A DNA stretch of 51,544 bases, taken from assembly GCF_900101445.1 (NCBI RefSeq), contig NZ_FNKE01000004.1:1-51544 (forward strand). Reading direction: 5' to 3'. This stretch comes from Streptococcus equinus (GTDB taxonomy: Bacteria; Bacillota; Bacilli; Lactobacillales; Streptococcaceae). Below are positions 21,776-31,203 of this stretch, in pieces. The notes beneath the pieces were generated by a model, which saw only the letters and a list, made by a program, of their open reading frames with translations, had not been told where the DNA came from and searched no databases. Position numbers and translations under genes: made by a program. Position 1 is the stretch's first letter, and each line of letters opens with the position of its first letter.

Positions 21776-23026
21776 TCAAACTAATAGATTATAGAGGCTT
21801 TCATTCCCGTGTAAATTGATGTATGAAGGATCAAAACCAGACAAACGATCGATAAAATCATTGTAGTCATTTTTATCACCTAGTGTAATACCGATGAGAA
21901 CAGGGCCTGTGCCTTTATTCGCACGTTTAATGTATTCAAAACGTGTAATGTCATCGTTTGGACCAAGAATGTTGTTGACAAATTCACGTAGGGCACCTGG
22001 ACGTTGTGGGAAGTTAACCACAAAATAATGTTTCACTCCATCATAGATAAGGGCACGTTCTTCCATCTCTTGCATACGATTGATATCATTATTACCACCA
22101 GAAATGATACAAACGACCGTCTTCCCTTTAATCTCATCTTTCATCACTTCAAGAGCTGCAATTGAAGAAGCTCCCGCAGGCTCAGCAATAATCCCTTGTT
22201 TTGAATACATGTCGATAAGTGTTTCAGAAATCAAGCCTTCATCAACACCAACTAATTTATCCACATGTTTACGAGCAACTTCAAAGGTTTTTTCACCGAC
22301 TTTTTGAACAGCAATCCCATCAGCGAATTTATCTATTTCTTCCAATTTAACAGGATGACCTTTGTCAAAAGCAGCACGCATGCTACGAGCACCTGAGGCT
22401 TCGACACCAACTACTTGGATTTCTGGAGCTACATCCTTAATGTATGTGGCAACACCAGCAATCAAACCACCACCCCCAACAGGGACAAAGATTTGATCAA
22501 ATGTCACGCCTTCTTCTTGAGCTTGTTCATAAATCTCGTAAGCAACCGTTCCTTGACCAGCCTGCACATTTTCATCATCAAATGGATCGATAAAAGTCAT
22601 TCCTTCTGATTTTGTAAAATCTTGTGCTGCTTGAGCTGATGCATCAAAAGTATCTCCAACAAGCTTAATGGTCACATAAGGACCACCAAAAAATCTCACT
22701 TGCCCAATTTTTTGTTGCGGAGTTGTTACTGGCATAAAAATTGTTGCTGGAATCTTCATTTCATGACAAGTAAAGGCAACACCTTGAGCGTGGTTACCAG
22801 CTGAAGCACATACAACACCGCGTTTTTTTTCATCCTCTGATAATTGATGAATAGCATAGTAGGCTCCACGAATTTTGAAAGAACGAACCTTCTGCATGTT
22901 TTCACGTTTAAGATAAACAGTTGCACCATATTTTTCCGACAAATAGCGGTCAAAATCTAGGGGTGTACGCTCAACAACATCTTTCAAGACGTCGTAGGCG
23001 TCAACAACATCCTTAGCTAAGATCAT
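21776..23026 (-). CDS. ilvA: Threonine dehydratase (biosynthetic)
   Basis: PLP enzyme that deaminates threonine to 2-oxobutanoate, the committed step to isoleucine. The 416-residue protein has the PLP lysine at Lys51 (RSFKIRGAYYAI), the phosphate-binding loop GGGGLIAG and the SGGNNDINR stretch. The C-terminal part (KHYFVVNFPQRPGALREFVNNIL) is a single ACT-like regulatory domain, the shorter form compared with the two-domain E. coli enzyme. It lies downstream of ilvC but a terminator (23082-23105) separates them, so expression may rely on read-through or its own weak promoter. GAGG lies 6 nt before ATG. Confidence 0.95.
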   Translation of the reverse strand: MILAKDVVDAYDVLKDVVERTPLDFDRYLSEKYGATVYLKRENMQKVRSFKIRGAYYAIHQLSEDEKKRGVVCASAGNHAQGVAFTCHEMKIPATIFMPVTTPQQKIGQVRFFGGPYVTIKLVGDTFDASAQAAQDFTKSEGMTFIDPFDDENVQAGQGTVAYEIYEQAQEEGVTFDQIFVPVGGGGLIAGVATYIKDVAPEIQVVGVEASGARSMRAAFDKGHPVKLEEIDKFADGIAVQKVGEKTFEVARKHVDKLVGVDEGLISETLIDMYSKQGIIAEPAGASSIAALEVMKDEIKGKTVVCIISGGNNDINRMQEMEERALIYDGVKHYFVVNFPQRPGALREFVNNILGPNDDITRFEYIKRANKGTGPVLIGITLGDKNDYNDFIDRLSGFDPSYINLHGNESLYNLLV

Positions 23027-23081
23027 AAACTACCTCTTCTAATATCTAAATATTTTATATGACAAATTGCTGATTAATAGA

Positions 23082-23105
23082 TAAAAAACCGATGACAAAC
23101 ATCGG
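23082..23105 (-). terminator. ilvC terminator
   Basis: CCGATG/CATCGG stem (23089-23094 with 23100-23105) with a T run on the minus strand, just past the ilvC stop. Confidence 0.82.
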
Positions 23106-23132
23106 CCTTTTATAAGTGGATTTCTTCAAAAA

Positions 23133-24182
<1,050 letters not shown>

Positions 24183-24188
24183 TTAACT

Positions 24189-24200
24189 GCCTGGCCAGGC
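24189..24200 (-). promoter_or_regulatory. GC-rich palindrome between ilvN and ilvC
   Basis: GCCTGGCCAGGC, a perfect 12-bp palindrome extended by partly matching TTAAC/GTTAA flanks, stands out in AT-rich surroundings. There is no T run, so it is more likely an mRNA processing or stability element, or a protein site, than a terminator. Confidence 0.45.
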
Positions 24201-24223
24201 AACTGTTAACTAAATTAATTGTT

Positions 24224-24709
24224 TTAACAAGAAAAATCTCTTGAGAATCCTGTCGCACCTGTGCGAGCAAGATTCTGAATACCATAAGGTTTGACAACAC
24301 GAAGCAAAGCATCGATTTTATCACCATCACCAGTTACCTGAATAGTAATTGATTTTGGCGCCACATCAACAACACTTGCACGAAACGGTTGAATAACCGC
24401 TAAAATCTCGGCACGTTTGCTTGTTGGTGCTGTCAATTTAACTAAAATCACTTCACGTTCCAAGTGTGGGATATCCGTGATATCACGAACGCGAAGCACA
24501 TCAATCAAACGGTTCAATTGTTTGATGATTTGTTCAACTTCTTCCAAACTCTCAACATCGATAATAATCGTAATTCGAGAGACATTTTCTTCCATTGTTT
24601 GTCCAACTGAAATAGACTCAATGTTAACTTGTCGGCGTGAGAGGACGCCTGTGAAACGATTAAGAACACCTGTTGAATTTTGAAGCTTTGCTGTCAACAT
24701 TCTACGCAT
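24224..24709 (-). CDS. ilvN: Acetolactate synthase, small (regulatory) subunit
   Basis: Regulatory subunit that stimulates IlvB and gives valine feedback inhibition. The 161-residue protein opens with an ACT domain (LTAKLQNSTGVLNRFTGVLSRRQVNIESISVG) followed by the C-terminal half (REVILVKLTAPTSKRAEILAVIQPFRASVVDVAPKSITIQVTGD). The start at 24709 overlaps the ilvB stop by 8 nt and has GGGGGTG 7 nt upstream. The ATG three codons later is too far from that site. Translational coupling with ilvB is expected. Confidence 0.95.
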   Translation of the reverse strand: MRRMLTAKLQNSTGVLNRFTGVLSRRQVNIESISVGQTMEENVSRITIIIDVESLEEVEQIIKQLNRLIDVLRVRDITDIPHLEREVILVKLTAPTSKRAEILAVIQPFRASVVDVAPKSITIQVTGDGDKIDALLRVVKPYGIQNLARTGATGFSRDFSC

Positions 24710-26405
24710 TAAACTTCACCCCCAACATTTCACTATTTGATTTACCTGATGGAACCATTGGATAAACATGTTCACGATTAGAAATCGCAACCTCAATCAA
24801 CATTGGTTTATTCTCAGTGATGACTTTCAAGTCTTCTTCCAATGTTTTTGGATCAGTAAATTTGTGGTGAGCAATGCCGTAGGCTTCTGCCATCATTTGG
24901 AAGTTTGGCTCATCATCAAAAGTTGACTCACTGCGATGTTCATCGTAGAAAGATTCTTGCCATTGACGAACCATACCAAGTGAGTGATTATTAATCAGAA
25001 CCACTTTAATCGGAACACCATAACCATTTAGCAATGCTAATTCTTGGTTTGTCATTTGGAAACCACCATCACCGACAAAGAGAATAACTTCTTTATCTGG
25101 ATTCGCTAACTTAGCACCGATAGCAGCTGGGATTCCAAATCCCATTGTTCCAAGACCACCAGATGTAATCAATTGACGCTCATTTTTATATGGATAAAAT
25201 TGAGCTGCCCACATTTGGTGTTGTCCGACGTCTGTAACCACGATAGCATCTCCATCTGTTACTTTACCAATTGTAGCAATAGCATGTTGTGGTTTGATAA
25301 CTGTTTCATCAAAGTCATAGCTAAACGGCGCTTTAGCTTTATTCGCAAGAACTGATTCTGTCCAATCATCGTGACGTGTTTTAACTTCATCTTCTTCTAG
25401 AAGAATCTGTAGTGTACGCTTGGCATCGCCAACGATTGGAATTTGTGTCTTGACAACTTTTCCGATTTCCGCAGGATCAATATCCACATGAGCAACCACT
25501 GCTTTTTTAGCAAAAGTAGCTGGATTACCAGTCAAACGATCCGCAAAACGCGACCCGAAGTTAATCATAAAGTCACATTGTGTCAAAGCCATATTTGACG
25601 CATATGAACCATGCATGCCACCCATTCCCAGAGAAAGGGGATGATTAATTGGCATAACACCCAAACTCAACAAGGTTGAAACAACTGGAATGTTATAGCG
25701 TTCTGCAAAAGCAATTAACTCCTTAGAAGCGCCTGAGTAGTTGACACCACCACCAGCGATAATCAGCGGACGTTTTGCCTTTTTCAACTGAGTCAAAATT
25801 TTCTTGACCTGCAAAGCATTTGGTTCCAAAGTTGGTTGGTAACTTGGAAGATCAACAGTAGGATCATTATAAACTGTTGTTTTAGCAGCCGAAATATTTT
25901 TCGGAAGGTCAATAACAACTGGACCAGGTCGACCTGTTGTTGCAATATGAACAGCTTCCGTCACAATGCGTGGCACATCTGCAACATCACGAATCTGATA
26001 ATTGTATTTTGTGATTGGCATTGTAATACCGATAATATCAGCTTCTTGGAAAGCATCTTTACCAATACCTGACATTCCGACTTGACCAGTAAAGATAAGC
26101 ATTGGAACGCTGTCACTCATACCATCTGCAATCCCAGTAATGGCATTCGTCGCACCAGGACCACTTGTTACAATAGCAACACCAAGTTTACCAGTTGATT
26201 TGGCATAACCTTCGGCTTCATGAAGGGCACCTTGCTCATGACGAGCCAAAATATGACGAATACCATCAAAATTATAAATAGCGTCATACAGTGGCAGAAC
26301 GGCTCCACCTGGGTAGCCAAAAATCGTATCAATCCCCAGACTAGCCAAGGTTTCCAATAATAATTCCGATCCATTCTTGGATTCTTTTAATCTAATCTGT
26401 TTCAC
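24702..26405 (-). CDS. ilvB: Acetolactate synthase, large (catalytic) subunit
   Basis: Thiamine diphosphate enzyme that joins two pyruvates, or pyruvate and 2-oxobutanoate, at the head of branched-chain amino acid synthesis. The 567-residue protein has the activating glutamate Glu57 (ARHEQGALHEAEG), the FAD/regulatory middle domain and the ThDP motif GDGGFQMTNQELALLNGYGVPIKVVLINN. The presence of an IlvN partner marks it as the biosynthetic, not the catabolic AlsS, enzyme. It has its own promoter after ilvD. Confidence 0.96.
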   Translation of the reverse strand: MKQIRLKESKNGSELLLETLASLGIDTIFGYPGGAVLPLYDAIYNFDGIRHILARHEQGALHEAEGYAKSTGKLGVAIVTSGPGATNAITGIADGMSDSVPMLIFTGQVGMSGIGKDAFQEADIIGITMPITKYNYQIRDVADVPRIVTEAVHIATTGRPGPVVIDLPKNISAAKTTVYNDPTVDLPSYQPTLEPNALQVKKILTQLKKAKRPLIIAGGGVNYSGASKELIAFAERYNIPVVSTLLSLGVMPINHPLSLGMGGMHGSYASNMALTQCDFMINFGSRFADRLTGNPATFAKKAVVAHVDIDPAEIGKVVKTQIPIVGDAKRTLQILLEEDEVKTRHDDWTESVLANKAKAPFSYDFDETVIKPQHAIATIGKVTDGDAIVVTDVGQHQMWAAQFYPYKNERQLITSGGLGTMGFGIPAAIGAKLANPDKEVILFVGDGGFQMTNQELALLNGYGVPIKVVLINNHSLGMVRQWQESFYDEHRSESTFDDEPNFQMMAEAYGIAHHKFTDPKTLEEDLKVITENKPMLIEVAISNREHVYPMVPSGKSNSEMLGVKFNA

Positions 26406-26463
26406 AAAGTCCTCCTTTTCATGTAAATTCCGAATTATCTAAAAATTCTAACAGCTTGTTACT

Positions 26464-26526
26464 ATAATAACATTTAAAAAAAATAAAGCAAGAGAAAGTG
26501 AACAAATATTTTGAACACTTTCAAAA
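26464..26526 (-). promoter_or_regulatory. ilvBNC promoter and upstream dyad
   Basis: -35 TTGCTT (26486-26491), 16-bp spacer, -10 TATTAT (26464-26469). Upstream lies a perfect dyad TTTTGAA-CACT-TTCAAAA (26509-26526) and an overlapping GAAAGTG...CACTTTC pair (26494-26522). A CodY consensus is not evident here (about 11/15). The dyad could also be a weak terminator of ilvD. Confidence 0.6.
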
Positions 26527-26540
26527 ATATTTAATCTACC

Positions 26541-28262
26541 TTATTCATTTTCTTGTTTTTCACGTTCTGCTTTACGTTCTTCAAACTCTTCTTGAGTCAT
26601 CATTGAACCACCAAAGTTTGCTGATGAAGCAAATGCAGTGTAGCGGCGCAACCAACCGCTAGAAATTTTTGACTTAAATGGTTTCAAGTGTTTGCGACGT
26701 TCTTCTAATGTCGCATCATCTACAAGCAAATCAATAGTACGATTTATCAAATCAATATAGATTTCATCACCATCTTCGATGAGAGCAATATTCCCACCCT
26801 CTGCAGCTTCTGGTGACACATGACCAATAGCGATACCACGTGTTGCCCCAGAGAAACGACCATCTGTGATAAGAGCAACATCTTTACCAAGACCACGTCC
26901 AACAATCTTAGAAGTTGGCGCAAGCATTTCTGGCATTCCTGGTCCACCTTGAGGGCCTTCATAACGAATAACGACCACATGACCTTTTTTAACGGTACCA
27001 TTATCAATCAATTCAAGAGCTTCATCTTGTGAATCACAGCAAATCGCTTTACCACGGAATGTTTTAACAGAAGGGTCAACACCACCAACTTTAATAACAG
27101 CTCCGTCTTGTGCGATATTACCGTAAAGAACTGACAAACCACCTACTGGAGAAATTGGATGTTCAATCGGGTGAATGATTTCTTCATTCTTAATTTCTGC
27201 ACCAGCTACATTTTCTTTCAAAGTCTTACCAGTAACTGTAATACGATCACCCTTGATAGTACCTTTTTTAATCAATTGATTAATAATAGCTGAGATACCA
27301 CCTGCTTCTTGGACATCGTGCATAGTATAAACACTTGATGGTGCAATTTTAGACAAATATGGCGTCTTCTTAGCAATTTCATTGATATCTGTTAAATTGT
27401 AATCGATGCCCGCTTCACGTGCGATAGCAAGCGTATGAAGAACGGTATTGGTAGAACCACCCATAGCCATATCAAGGGCAAAAGCATCGTCAATAGCTTC
27501 TTTAGTAATAATGTCTCTTGGACGCAAGTTATTTTTAACATTGTCCATCAAATGTTTAGCAGCTTGACGAACCAATTCACGACGTTGATCAGATACCGCA
27601 AGAACCGTACCATTTCCAGGAAGAGCAAGGCCTAGCACTTCCATAAGAGAGTTCATCGAATTAGCTGTAAACATCCCCGCACAAGAACCACAAGTTGGAC
27701 AAGCATTTTGTTCCAAATAATCCAATTCTTTCTTAGACATATCACCAGCTTGATAAGTTCCGACAGCTTCAAAAAGGCTTGACAAAGTTGCTTGGTGACC
27801 TGTCATATCAATACCGCCCTTCATCGGACCACCTGAACAAAAGACTGCAGGAACATTGGTACGAAGTGCAGCTAAAATCATACCTGGTGTAATTTTGTCA
27901 CAATTAGGAATATAGAAAACACCGTCAAACCAGTGCGCATTAATGACTGTTTCAGCAGCATCCGCAATGATTTCACGAGATGGAAGGCTATAACGCATCC
28001 CAATATGCCCCATAGCAATTCCGTCGTCTACCCCAATGGTATTGAATTCAAAAGGAATACCACCCATTTCACGGATAGCTTCCTTGGCGACATCTGCCAA
28101 TTCACGCAAATGAACATGTCCAGGAACAATGTCAATGTAAGAATTACAAATTGCGATAAATGGTTTTTGCATGTCTTTAGCAGATTTTACTTGCCCGGTT
28201 GCATAAAGAAGACCACGGGCTGGTGCTTTATCCACACCTACCTTAATCATGTCACTTCTCAT
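26541..28262 (-). CDS. ilvD: Dihydroxy-acid dehydratase
   Basis: Fe-S enzyme that dehydrates dihydroxy acids to the 2-oxo acids of valine and isoleucine. The 573-residue protein has the Fe-S cysteine motifs NCDKITPGM and [18 protein letters not shown], and the [15 protein letters not shown] motif ([22 protein letters not shown]). As an Fe-S enzyme it depends on the suf operon in this window. Start ATG 28262 has AGGAG at 7 nt. A perfect CodY box stands just upstream of its promoter. Confidence 0.96.
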   Translation of the reverse strand: MRSDMIKVGVDKAPARGLLYATGQVKSAKDMQKPFIAICNSYIDIVPGHVHLRELADVAKEAIREMGGIPFEFNTIGVDDGIAMGHIGMRYSLPSREIIADAAETVINAHWFDGVFYIPNCDKITPGMILAALRTNVPAVFCSGGPMKGGIDMTGHQATLSSLFEAVGTYQAGDMSKKELDYLEQNACPTCGSCAGMFTANSMNSLMEVLGLALPGNGTVLAVSDQRRELVRQAAKHLMDNVKNNLRPRDIITKEAIDDAFALDMAMGGSTNTVLHTLAIAREAGIDYNLTDINEIAKKTPYLSKIAPSSVYTMHDVQEAGGISAIINQLIKKGTIKGDRITVTGKTLKENVAGAEIKNEEIIHPIEHPISPVGGLSVLYGNIAQDGAVIKVGGVDPSVKTFRGKAICCDSQDEALELIDNGTVKKGHVVVIRYEGPQGGPGMPEMLAPTSKIVGRGLGKDVALITDGRFSGATRGIAIGHVSPEAAEGGNIALIEDGDEIYIDLINRTIDLLVDDATLEERRKHLKPFKSKISSGWLRRYTAFASSANFGGSMMTQEEFEERKAEREKQENE

Positions 28263-28295
28263 CTGTTTTCTCCTATCAATTAAATCTTACACACC

Positions 28296-28341
28296 ATGTT
28301 AACACTTTAAAAAATAAAGTCAAGACAATTTTCAGAAAATT
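28296..28341 (-). promoter_or_regulatory. ilvD promoter with a perfect CodY box
   Basis: The 15-mer AATTTTCAGAAAATT (28327-28341) equals the published CodY consensus AATTTTCWGAAAATT at every position. It stands 3 bp upstream of -35 TTGACT (28318-28323), which is followed by a 16-bp spacer and -10 TAACAT (28296-28301). CodY represses amino acid synthesis genes when GTP and branched-chain amino acids are plentiful. A second dyad, TTGTTA-GT-TAACAA, overlaps the box on its far side (about 28341-28354). Confidence 0.88.
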
Positions 28342-28413
28342 TTGTTAGTTAACAATTTTCTTTCTATTAAATATTGAATTGACGCCTTTTATGGAGAAAA
28401 GAAAATTTTTTAC

Positions 28414-28444
28414 ACAAAAAAAGAAAGCACCGAAATGCTTTCTT
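28414..28444 (-). terminator. fakA terminator
   Basis: AAGAAAGCA/TGCTTTCTT stem (28421-28429 with 28436-28444) with a T run on the minus strand. Confidence 0.88.
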
Positions 28445-28468
28445 CTATCTTTTATATTAAATAAGAAA

Positions 28469-30133
28469 TTATTCAACACTCATCAAGTATGGATAAACTG
28501 GTTGTTTACCTTCGTGAATTTCAACTTCAACGTCTTCGTAAGTTGATTCAAGGTAATCAGCCATTTCTTCAGCCAATTCTTGGCTTCCATCTTCACCAAT
28601 GTAGATAGTGATAATTTCGCTATCTTCGTCAATCATTTTAGCGAATGTTTCTTTCAAAGTAGTTGCCATGTCTGGGTTTGAAACCACGATTTTACCATCA
28701 ACCATACCTAGATTGTCATCTTGGTGGATTTCAAGACCATCAATTGAAGTATCACGAACAGCAAGTGTTACGCTACCACTAACAACATCTGAAAGACTTG
28801 CAGTCATAGCTTCAACGTTTTCTTCCAATGATTGAGTTGGGTTGAAGGCTAGCAAGCTTGTAAATCCTTGAGGTACAGTACGTGTTTCAACAACTGCAGC
28901 TGGGACTTCAGACACTTCTGCTGCTGATTGGGCAGCCATGAAGATGTTTTTGTTGTTTGGCAAGATGATAACATTTTTAGCGTTAACAGCATCGATAGCT
29001 TTCAAGATATCTTCTGTAGATGGGTTCATTGTTTGACCACCTGAGATAACGTAGTCAACACCTTGTGATTTGAAGATGTCAGCTAATCCATCACCAGCAC
29101 ATACTGCAACGATTGCAAAATCTTTTGCTTCTTGACTAGCAGCTGCTGCTTGATCTTTTTCAAGAACAGCATCGTGTTGGTTACGCATGTTATCAACTTT
29201 AACTTTTTTAAGAGCGCCGTATTTTAGACCTTCTTGAAGGACTAATCCTGGGTCTTCTGTGTGGACGTGAACTTTAGCAATTTCATCGTCGTTAACAAGA
29301 ATAAGTGAATCACCTAAGCCACTCAAGAAACCTTGAAACTCATCGTAGTTAAATTCTTTTACGTAAGTAGGACCTTGTTTTAGAGCAACCATGATTTCAG
29401 TACAGTAACCATACTTGATATCTTCAGTTGCAACGTGTTCAGCTACAGATTTGTGGTGTTCAGCGTTAATCATTTCTGTCATAACAGCTGGAGTTGCTTT
29501 GAAATCTTCTGAAGCGATGTATTCACCAGTCAAAGCAGCAAGGAAACCTTCATAGATGAAGACCAAACCTTGACCACCTGAATCGACAACACCAACTTCT
29601 TTCAAAACAGGAAGCATTTCTGGTGTTTTAGCCAAAGCGCCTTTTGCACCATCAAGTGCAGCACGCATAACTTCAACAGCATCATCAGTTTCTTCAGCTT
29701 TTTTAAGCGCAGCAGTTGCAGCACCACGAGAAACAGTCAAAATAGTACCTTCAACAGGTTTCATAACAGCTTTGTAAGCAACTTCAACACCTGATTGGAA
29801 GGCATGTGCAAGGTCTTTACCAGTCAATTCTTCTTTATCTTTGATTGCTTGACCGAATCCACGGAATAATTGAGATGTAATAACACCTGAGTTACCGCGT
29901 GCACCCATCAAAAGACCTTTTGAAAGGATTTGTCCAACTTCTCCAACAGTAGATGCAGGTTTGTCTGCAACTTCTTTGGCACCATTTTCAATTGTCATTC
30001 CCATGTTTGTTCCTGTGTCACCATCTGGTACAGGGAAAACGTTAAGGGAGTTTACATATTCTGCTTGATTTCCAAGACGTGTGCTAGCAGCTTGAACCAT
30101 TTCTTGGAATAAACTTGTTGTAATATTTGACAC
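28469..30133 (-). CDS. fakA: Fatty acid kinase catalytic subunit FakA (DAK2 domain)
   Basis: ATP-dependent kinase that phosphorylates fatty acids held by FakB proteins so that exogenous fatty acids can enter phospholipid synthesis. The 554-residue protein opens with the DhaK-L-like domain (VFPVPDGDTGTNMGMT, with the Mg-binding Asp residues; GARGNSGVITSQLFRG). The FakA middle and C-terminal domains follow. The start is GTG at 30133, sharing a base with the upstream stop (TAGTG), with GGAG 7 nt before. Coupled to an Asp23/Gls24 gene, as in other Firmicutes. No fakB is in the window. Confidence 0.93.
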   Translation of the reverse strand: MSNITTSLFQEMVQAASTRLGNQAEYVNSLNVFPVPDGDTGTNMGMTIENGAKEVADKPASTVGEVGQILSKGLLMGARGNSGVITSQLFRGFGQAIKDKEELTGKDLAHAFQSGVEVAYKAVMKPVEGTILTVSRGAATAALKKAEETDDAVEVMRAALDGAKGALAKTPEMLPVLKEVGVVDSGGQGLVFIYEGFLAALTGEYIASEDFKATPAVMTEMINAEHHKSVAEHVATEDIKYGYCTEIMVALKQGPTYVKEFNYDEFQGFLSGLGDSLILVNDDEIAKVHVHTEDPGLVLQEGLKYGALKKVKVDNMRNQHDAVLEKDQAAAASQEAKDFAIVAVCAGDGLADIFKSQGVDYVISGGQTMNPSTEDILKAIDAVNAKNVIILPNNKNIFMAAQSAAEVSEVPAAVVETRTVPQGFTSLLAFNPTQSLEENVEAMTASLSDVVSGSVTLAVRDTSIDGLEIHQDDNLGMVDGKIVVSNPDMATTLKETFAKMIDEDSEIITIYIGEDGSQELAEEMADYLESTYEDVEVEIHEGKQPVYPYLMSVE

Positions 30134-30498
30134 TAATCTTCTCCTACAACTTTAATATTTTGTACGTAAACATTCACCATGTCTGCTGAAAGGCCAAGTT
30201 GATTTTCGAGGTTGAACTTGACACGTTCCTGAATGTTCTTAGATACTTCAGAAATTTTCACACCGTATGACATCACAGTGTAAACATCGACTGAAATACC
30301 ACTTTCTGTTGATTTGACAACAACACCTTTTGCGTAGTTTTCTTTACGCAGAAGCGCTTGAAAATTATCCTTAAGAGCACTTTTACTTGCCATACCAACA
30401 ACACCAAAAATTTCTGTTGCTGAACCACCAACAACAGTTGCAATTACGTCGTCAGATAACTCAATTTGGCCATCTTTTGTATTAATTTTCACAGTCAT
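30133..30498 (-). CDS. Asp23/Gls24 family protein (YloU type)
   Basis: Small protein (121 residues) of the Asp23/Gls24 envelope-stress family, whose members localise near the membrane. Visible family features are GQIELSDDVIATVVGGSATEIFGVVGMASK and VDVYTVMSYGVKISEVSKNIQERVK. The function of the YloU subgroup is not established. Its fixed pairing with fakA suggests a link to fatty acid use or the membrane. GAGG lies 8 nt before ATG; the stop overlaps fakA. Confidence 0.9.
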   Translation of the reverse strand: MTVKINTKDGQIELSDDVIATVVGGSATEIFGVVGMASKSALKDNFQALLRKENYAKGVVVKSTESGISVDVYTVMSYGVKISEVSKNIQERVKFNLENQLGLSADMVNVYVQNIKVVGED

Positions 30499-30528
30499 AT
30501 TTACTACCTCAAAAGTTTTTATCAGTTT

Positions 30529-30556
30529 ATTTTACCATATATTAGCCGTATTGTAA
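30529..30556 (-). promoter_or_regulatory. Promoter of the Gls24-fakA operon
   Basis: -35 TTACAA (30551-30556), 16-bp spacer, -10 TAAAAT (30529-30534). Long-range AGCCGT/ACGGCT repeats (30544-30549 with 30574-30579) flank the -35 side. Confidence 0.65.
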
Positions 30557-30592
30557 AAAATTATGGAAAATTAACGGCTACAAAACAAAGAA

Positions 30593-30610
30593 AAAAGCCT
30601 TTCGGCTTTT
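30593..30610 (-). terminator. rpmB terminator
   Basis: AAAAGCC-TTTC-GGCTTTT hairpin with a further T-rich end on the minus strand, just past the rpmB stop at 30614. Confidence 0.85.
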
Positions 30611-30613
30611 ATT

Positions 30614-30802
30614 TTATACGCGTTCAACTTTACCAGATTTAAGCGCACGAGCTGATGCCCAAACTTTTTTAGGTTTTCCATCTACAAGAATAGTAACTTT
30701 TTGAAGATTTGGTTTAACTGCACGTTTAGTTTTGTTCATTGAGTGTGAACGGTTGTTTCCTGATACAGTCTTACGACCTGTGAAATAACAAACTTTAGCC
30801 AT
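30614..30802 (-). CDS. rpmB: 50S ribosomal protein L28
   Basis: Small basic protein of the large ribosomal subunit (62 residues). It begins [28 protein letters not shown], the standard L28 opening. Only one cysteine is present in the N-terminal region, so it is the form without a full zinc ribbon. Strong ribosome site GGAGG. Single-gene unit with its own promoter (-10 TATAAT 30826-30831) and terminator. Confidence 0.97.
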   Translation of the reverse strand: MAKVCYFTGRKTVSGNNRSHSMNKTKRAVKPNLQKVTILVDGKPKKVWASARALKSGKVERV

Positions 30803-30825
30803 TTTATCTGCGTCCTCCTACTTAG

Positions 30826-30844
30826 ATTATAGGTGTTTTACACC
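30826..30844 (-). promoter_or_regulatory. rpmB promoter -10 with adjoining dyad
   Basis: -10 TATAAT (30826-30831). Immediately upstream is a perfect dyad GGTGT-TTT-ACACC (30832-30844) inside the promoter spacer. No strong -35 is evident. The rest of the gap to the tRNA (30845-30973) shows no feature that I can support. Confidence 0.5.
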
Positions 30845-30973
30845 ACATACCATAAAATGATAACATATTGGACCTATTTTAGCAAGCTTTTTGGCCAATA
30901 ATCATTAAAAAACTTTTAGAAAATGCCCTACTATTTTCTGAAACTGTTTAAACTCTCAAAAATATCATAACAT

Positions 30974-30994
30974 AAAAAGCCCCAAAATCGGGAC
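30974..30994 (-). terminator. tRNA-Thr terminator
   Basis: Short stem GTCCC/GGGGC with one G-U pair, followed by TTTTTAT on the minus strand, 14 nt past the tRNA. Confidence 0.6.
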
Positions 30995-31007
30995 CTTTTA
31001 CCTCTTC

Positions 31008-31080
31008 TGCCGATTGCAGGAATTGAACCTACGACCTACGCGTTACGAGTGCGTTGCTCTACCGACTGAGCTAAATCGGC
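31008..31080 (-). tRNA. tRNA-Thr (anticodon CGT)
   Basis: The 73-nt minus-strand sequence folds as a tRNA. The acceptor stem is GCCGATT with AATCGGC, the D loop contains AGCTCAGTCGGTAGAGC, the anticodon loop is CTCGTAA with anticodon CGT (codon ACG), and the T arm contains GGTTCAATTCC. CCA is not encoded. It has its own promoter and terminator, so it is a single-tRNA unit. Confidence 0.95.
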
Positions 31081-31090
31081 TAACAGGTTC

Positions 31091-31118
31091 ATTATAGCAC
31101 TCACTAAATAATTGTCAA
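31091..31118 (-). promoter_or_regulatory. tRNA-Thr promoter
   Basis: -35 TTGACA (31113-31118), 16-bp spacer, -10 TATAAT (31091-31096): full consensus hexamers, as usual for stable RNA genes. Confidence 0.88.
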
Positions 31119-31158
31119 CAAAAGAGCTAAGTTTACTCAAAAAACTTTCAAAAGCACA

Positions 31159-31186
31159 AAAAAACTTCCCAAAAGGGAAGTTTTTT
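31159..31186 (-). terminator. fba terminator
   Basis: Perfect 12-bp stem AAAAAACTTCCC/GGGAAGTTTTTT with an AAAA loop. Confidence 0.93.
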
Positions 31187-31203
31187 AACGAAACGAAGTC
31201 TGA

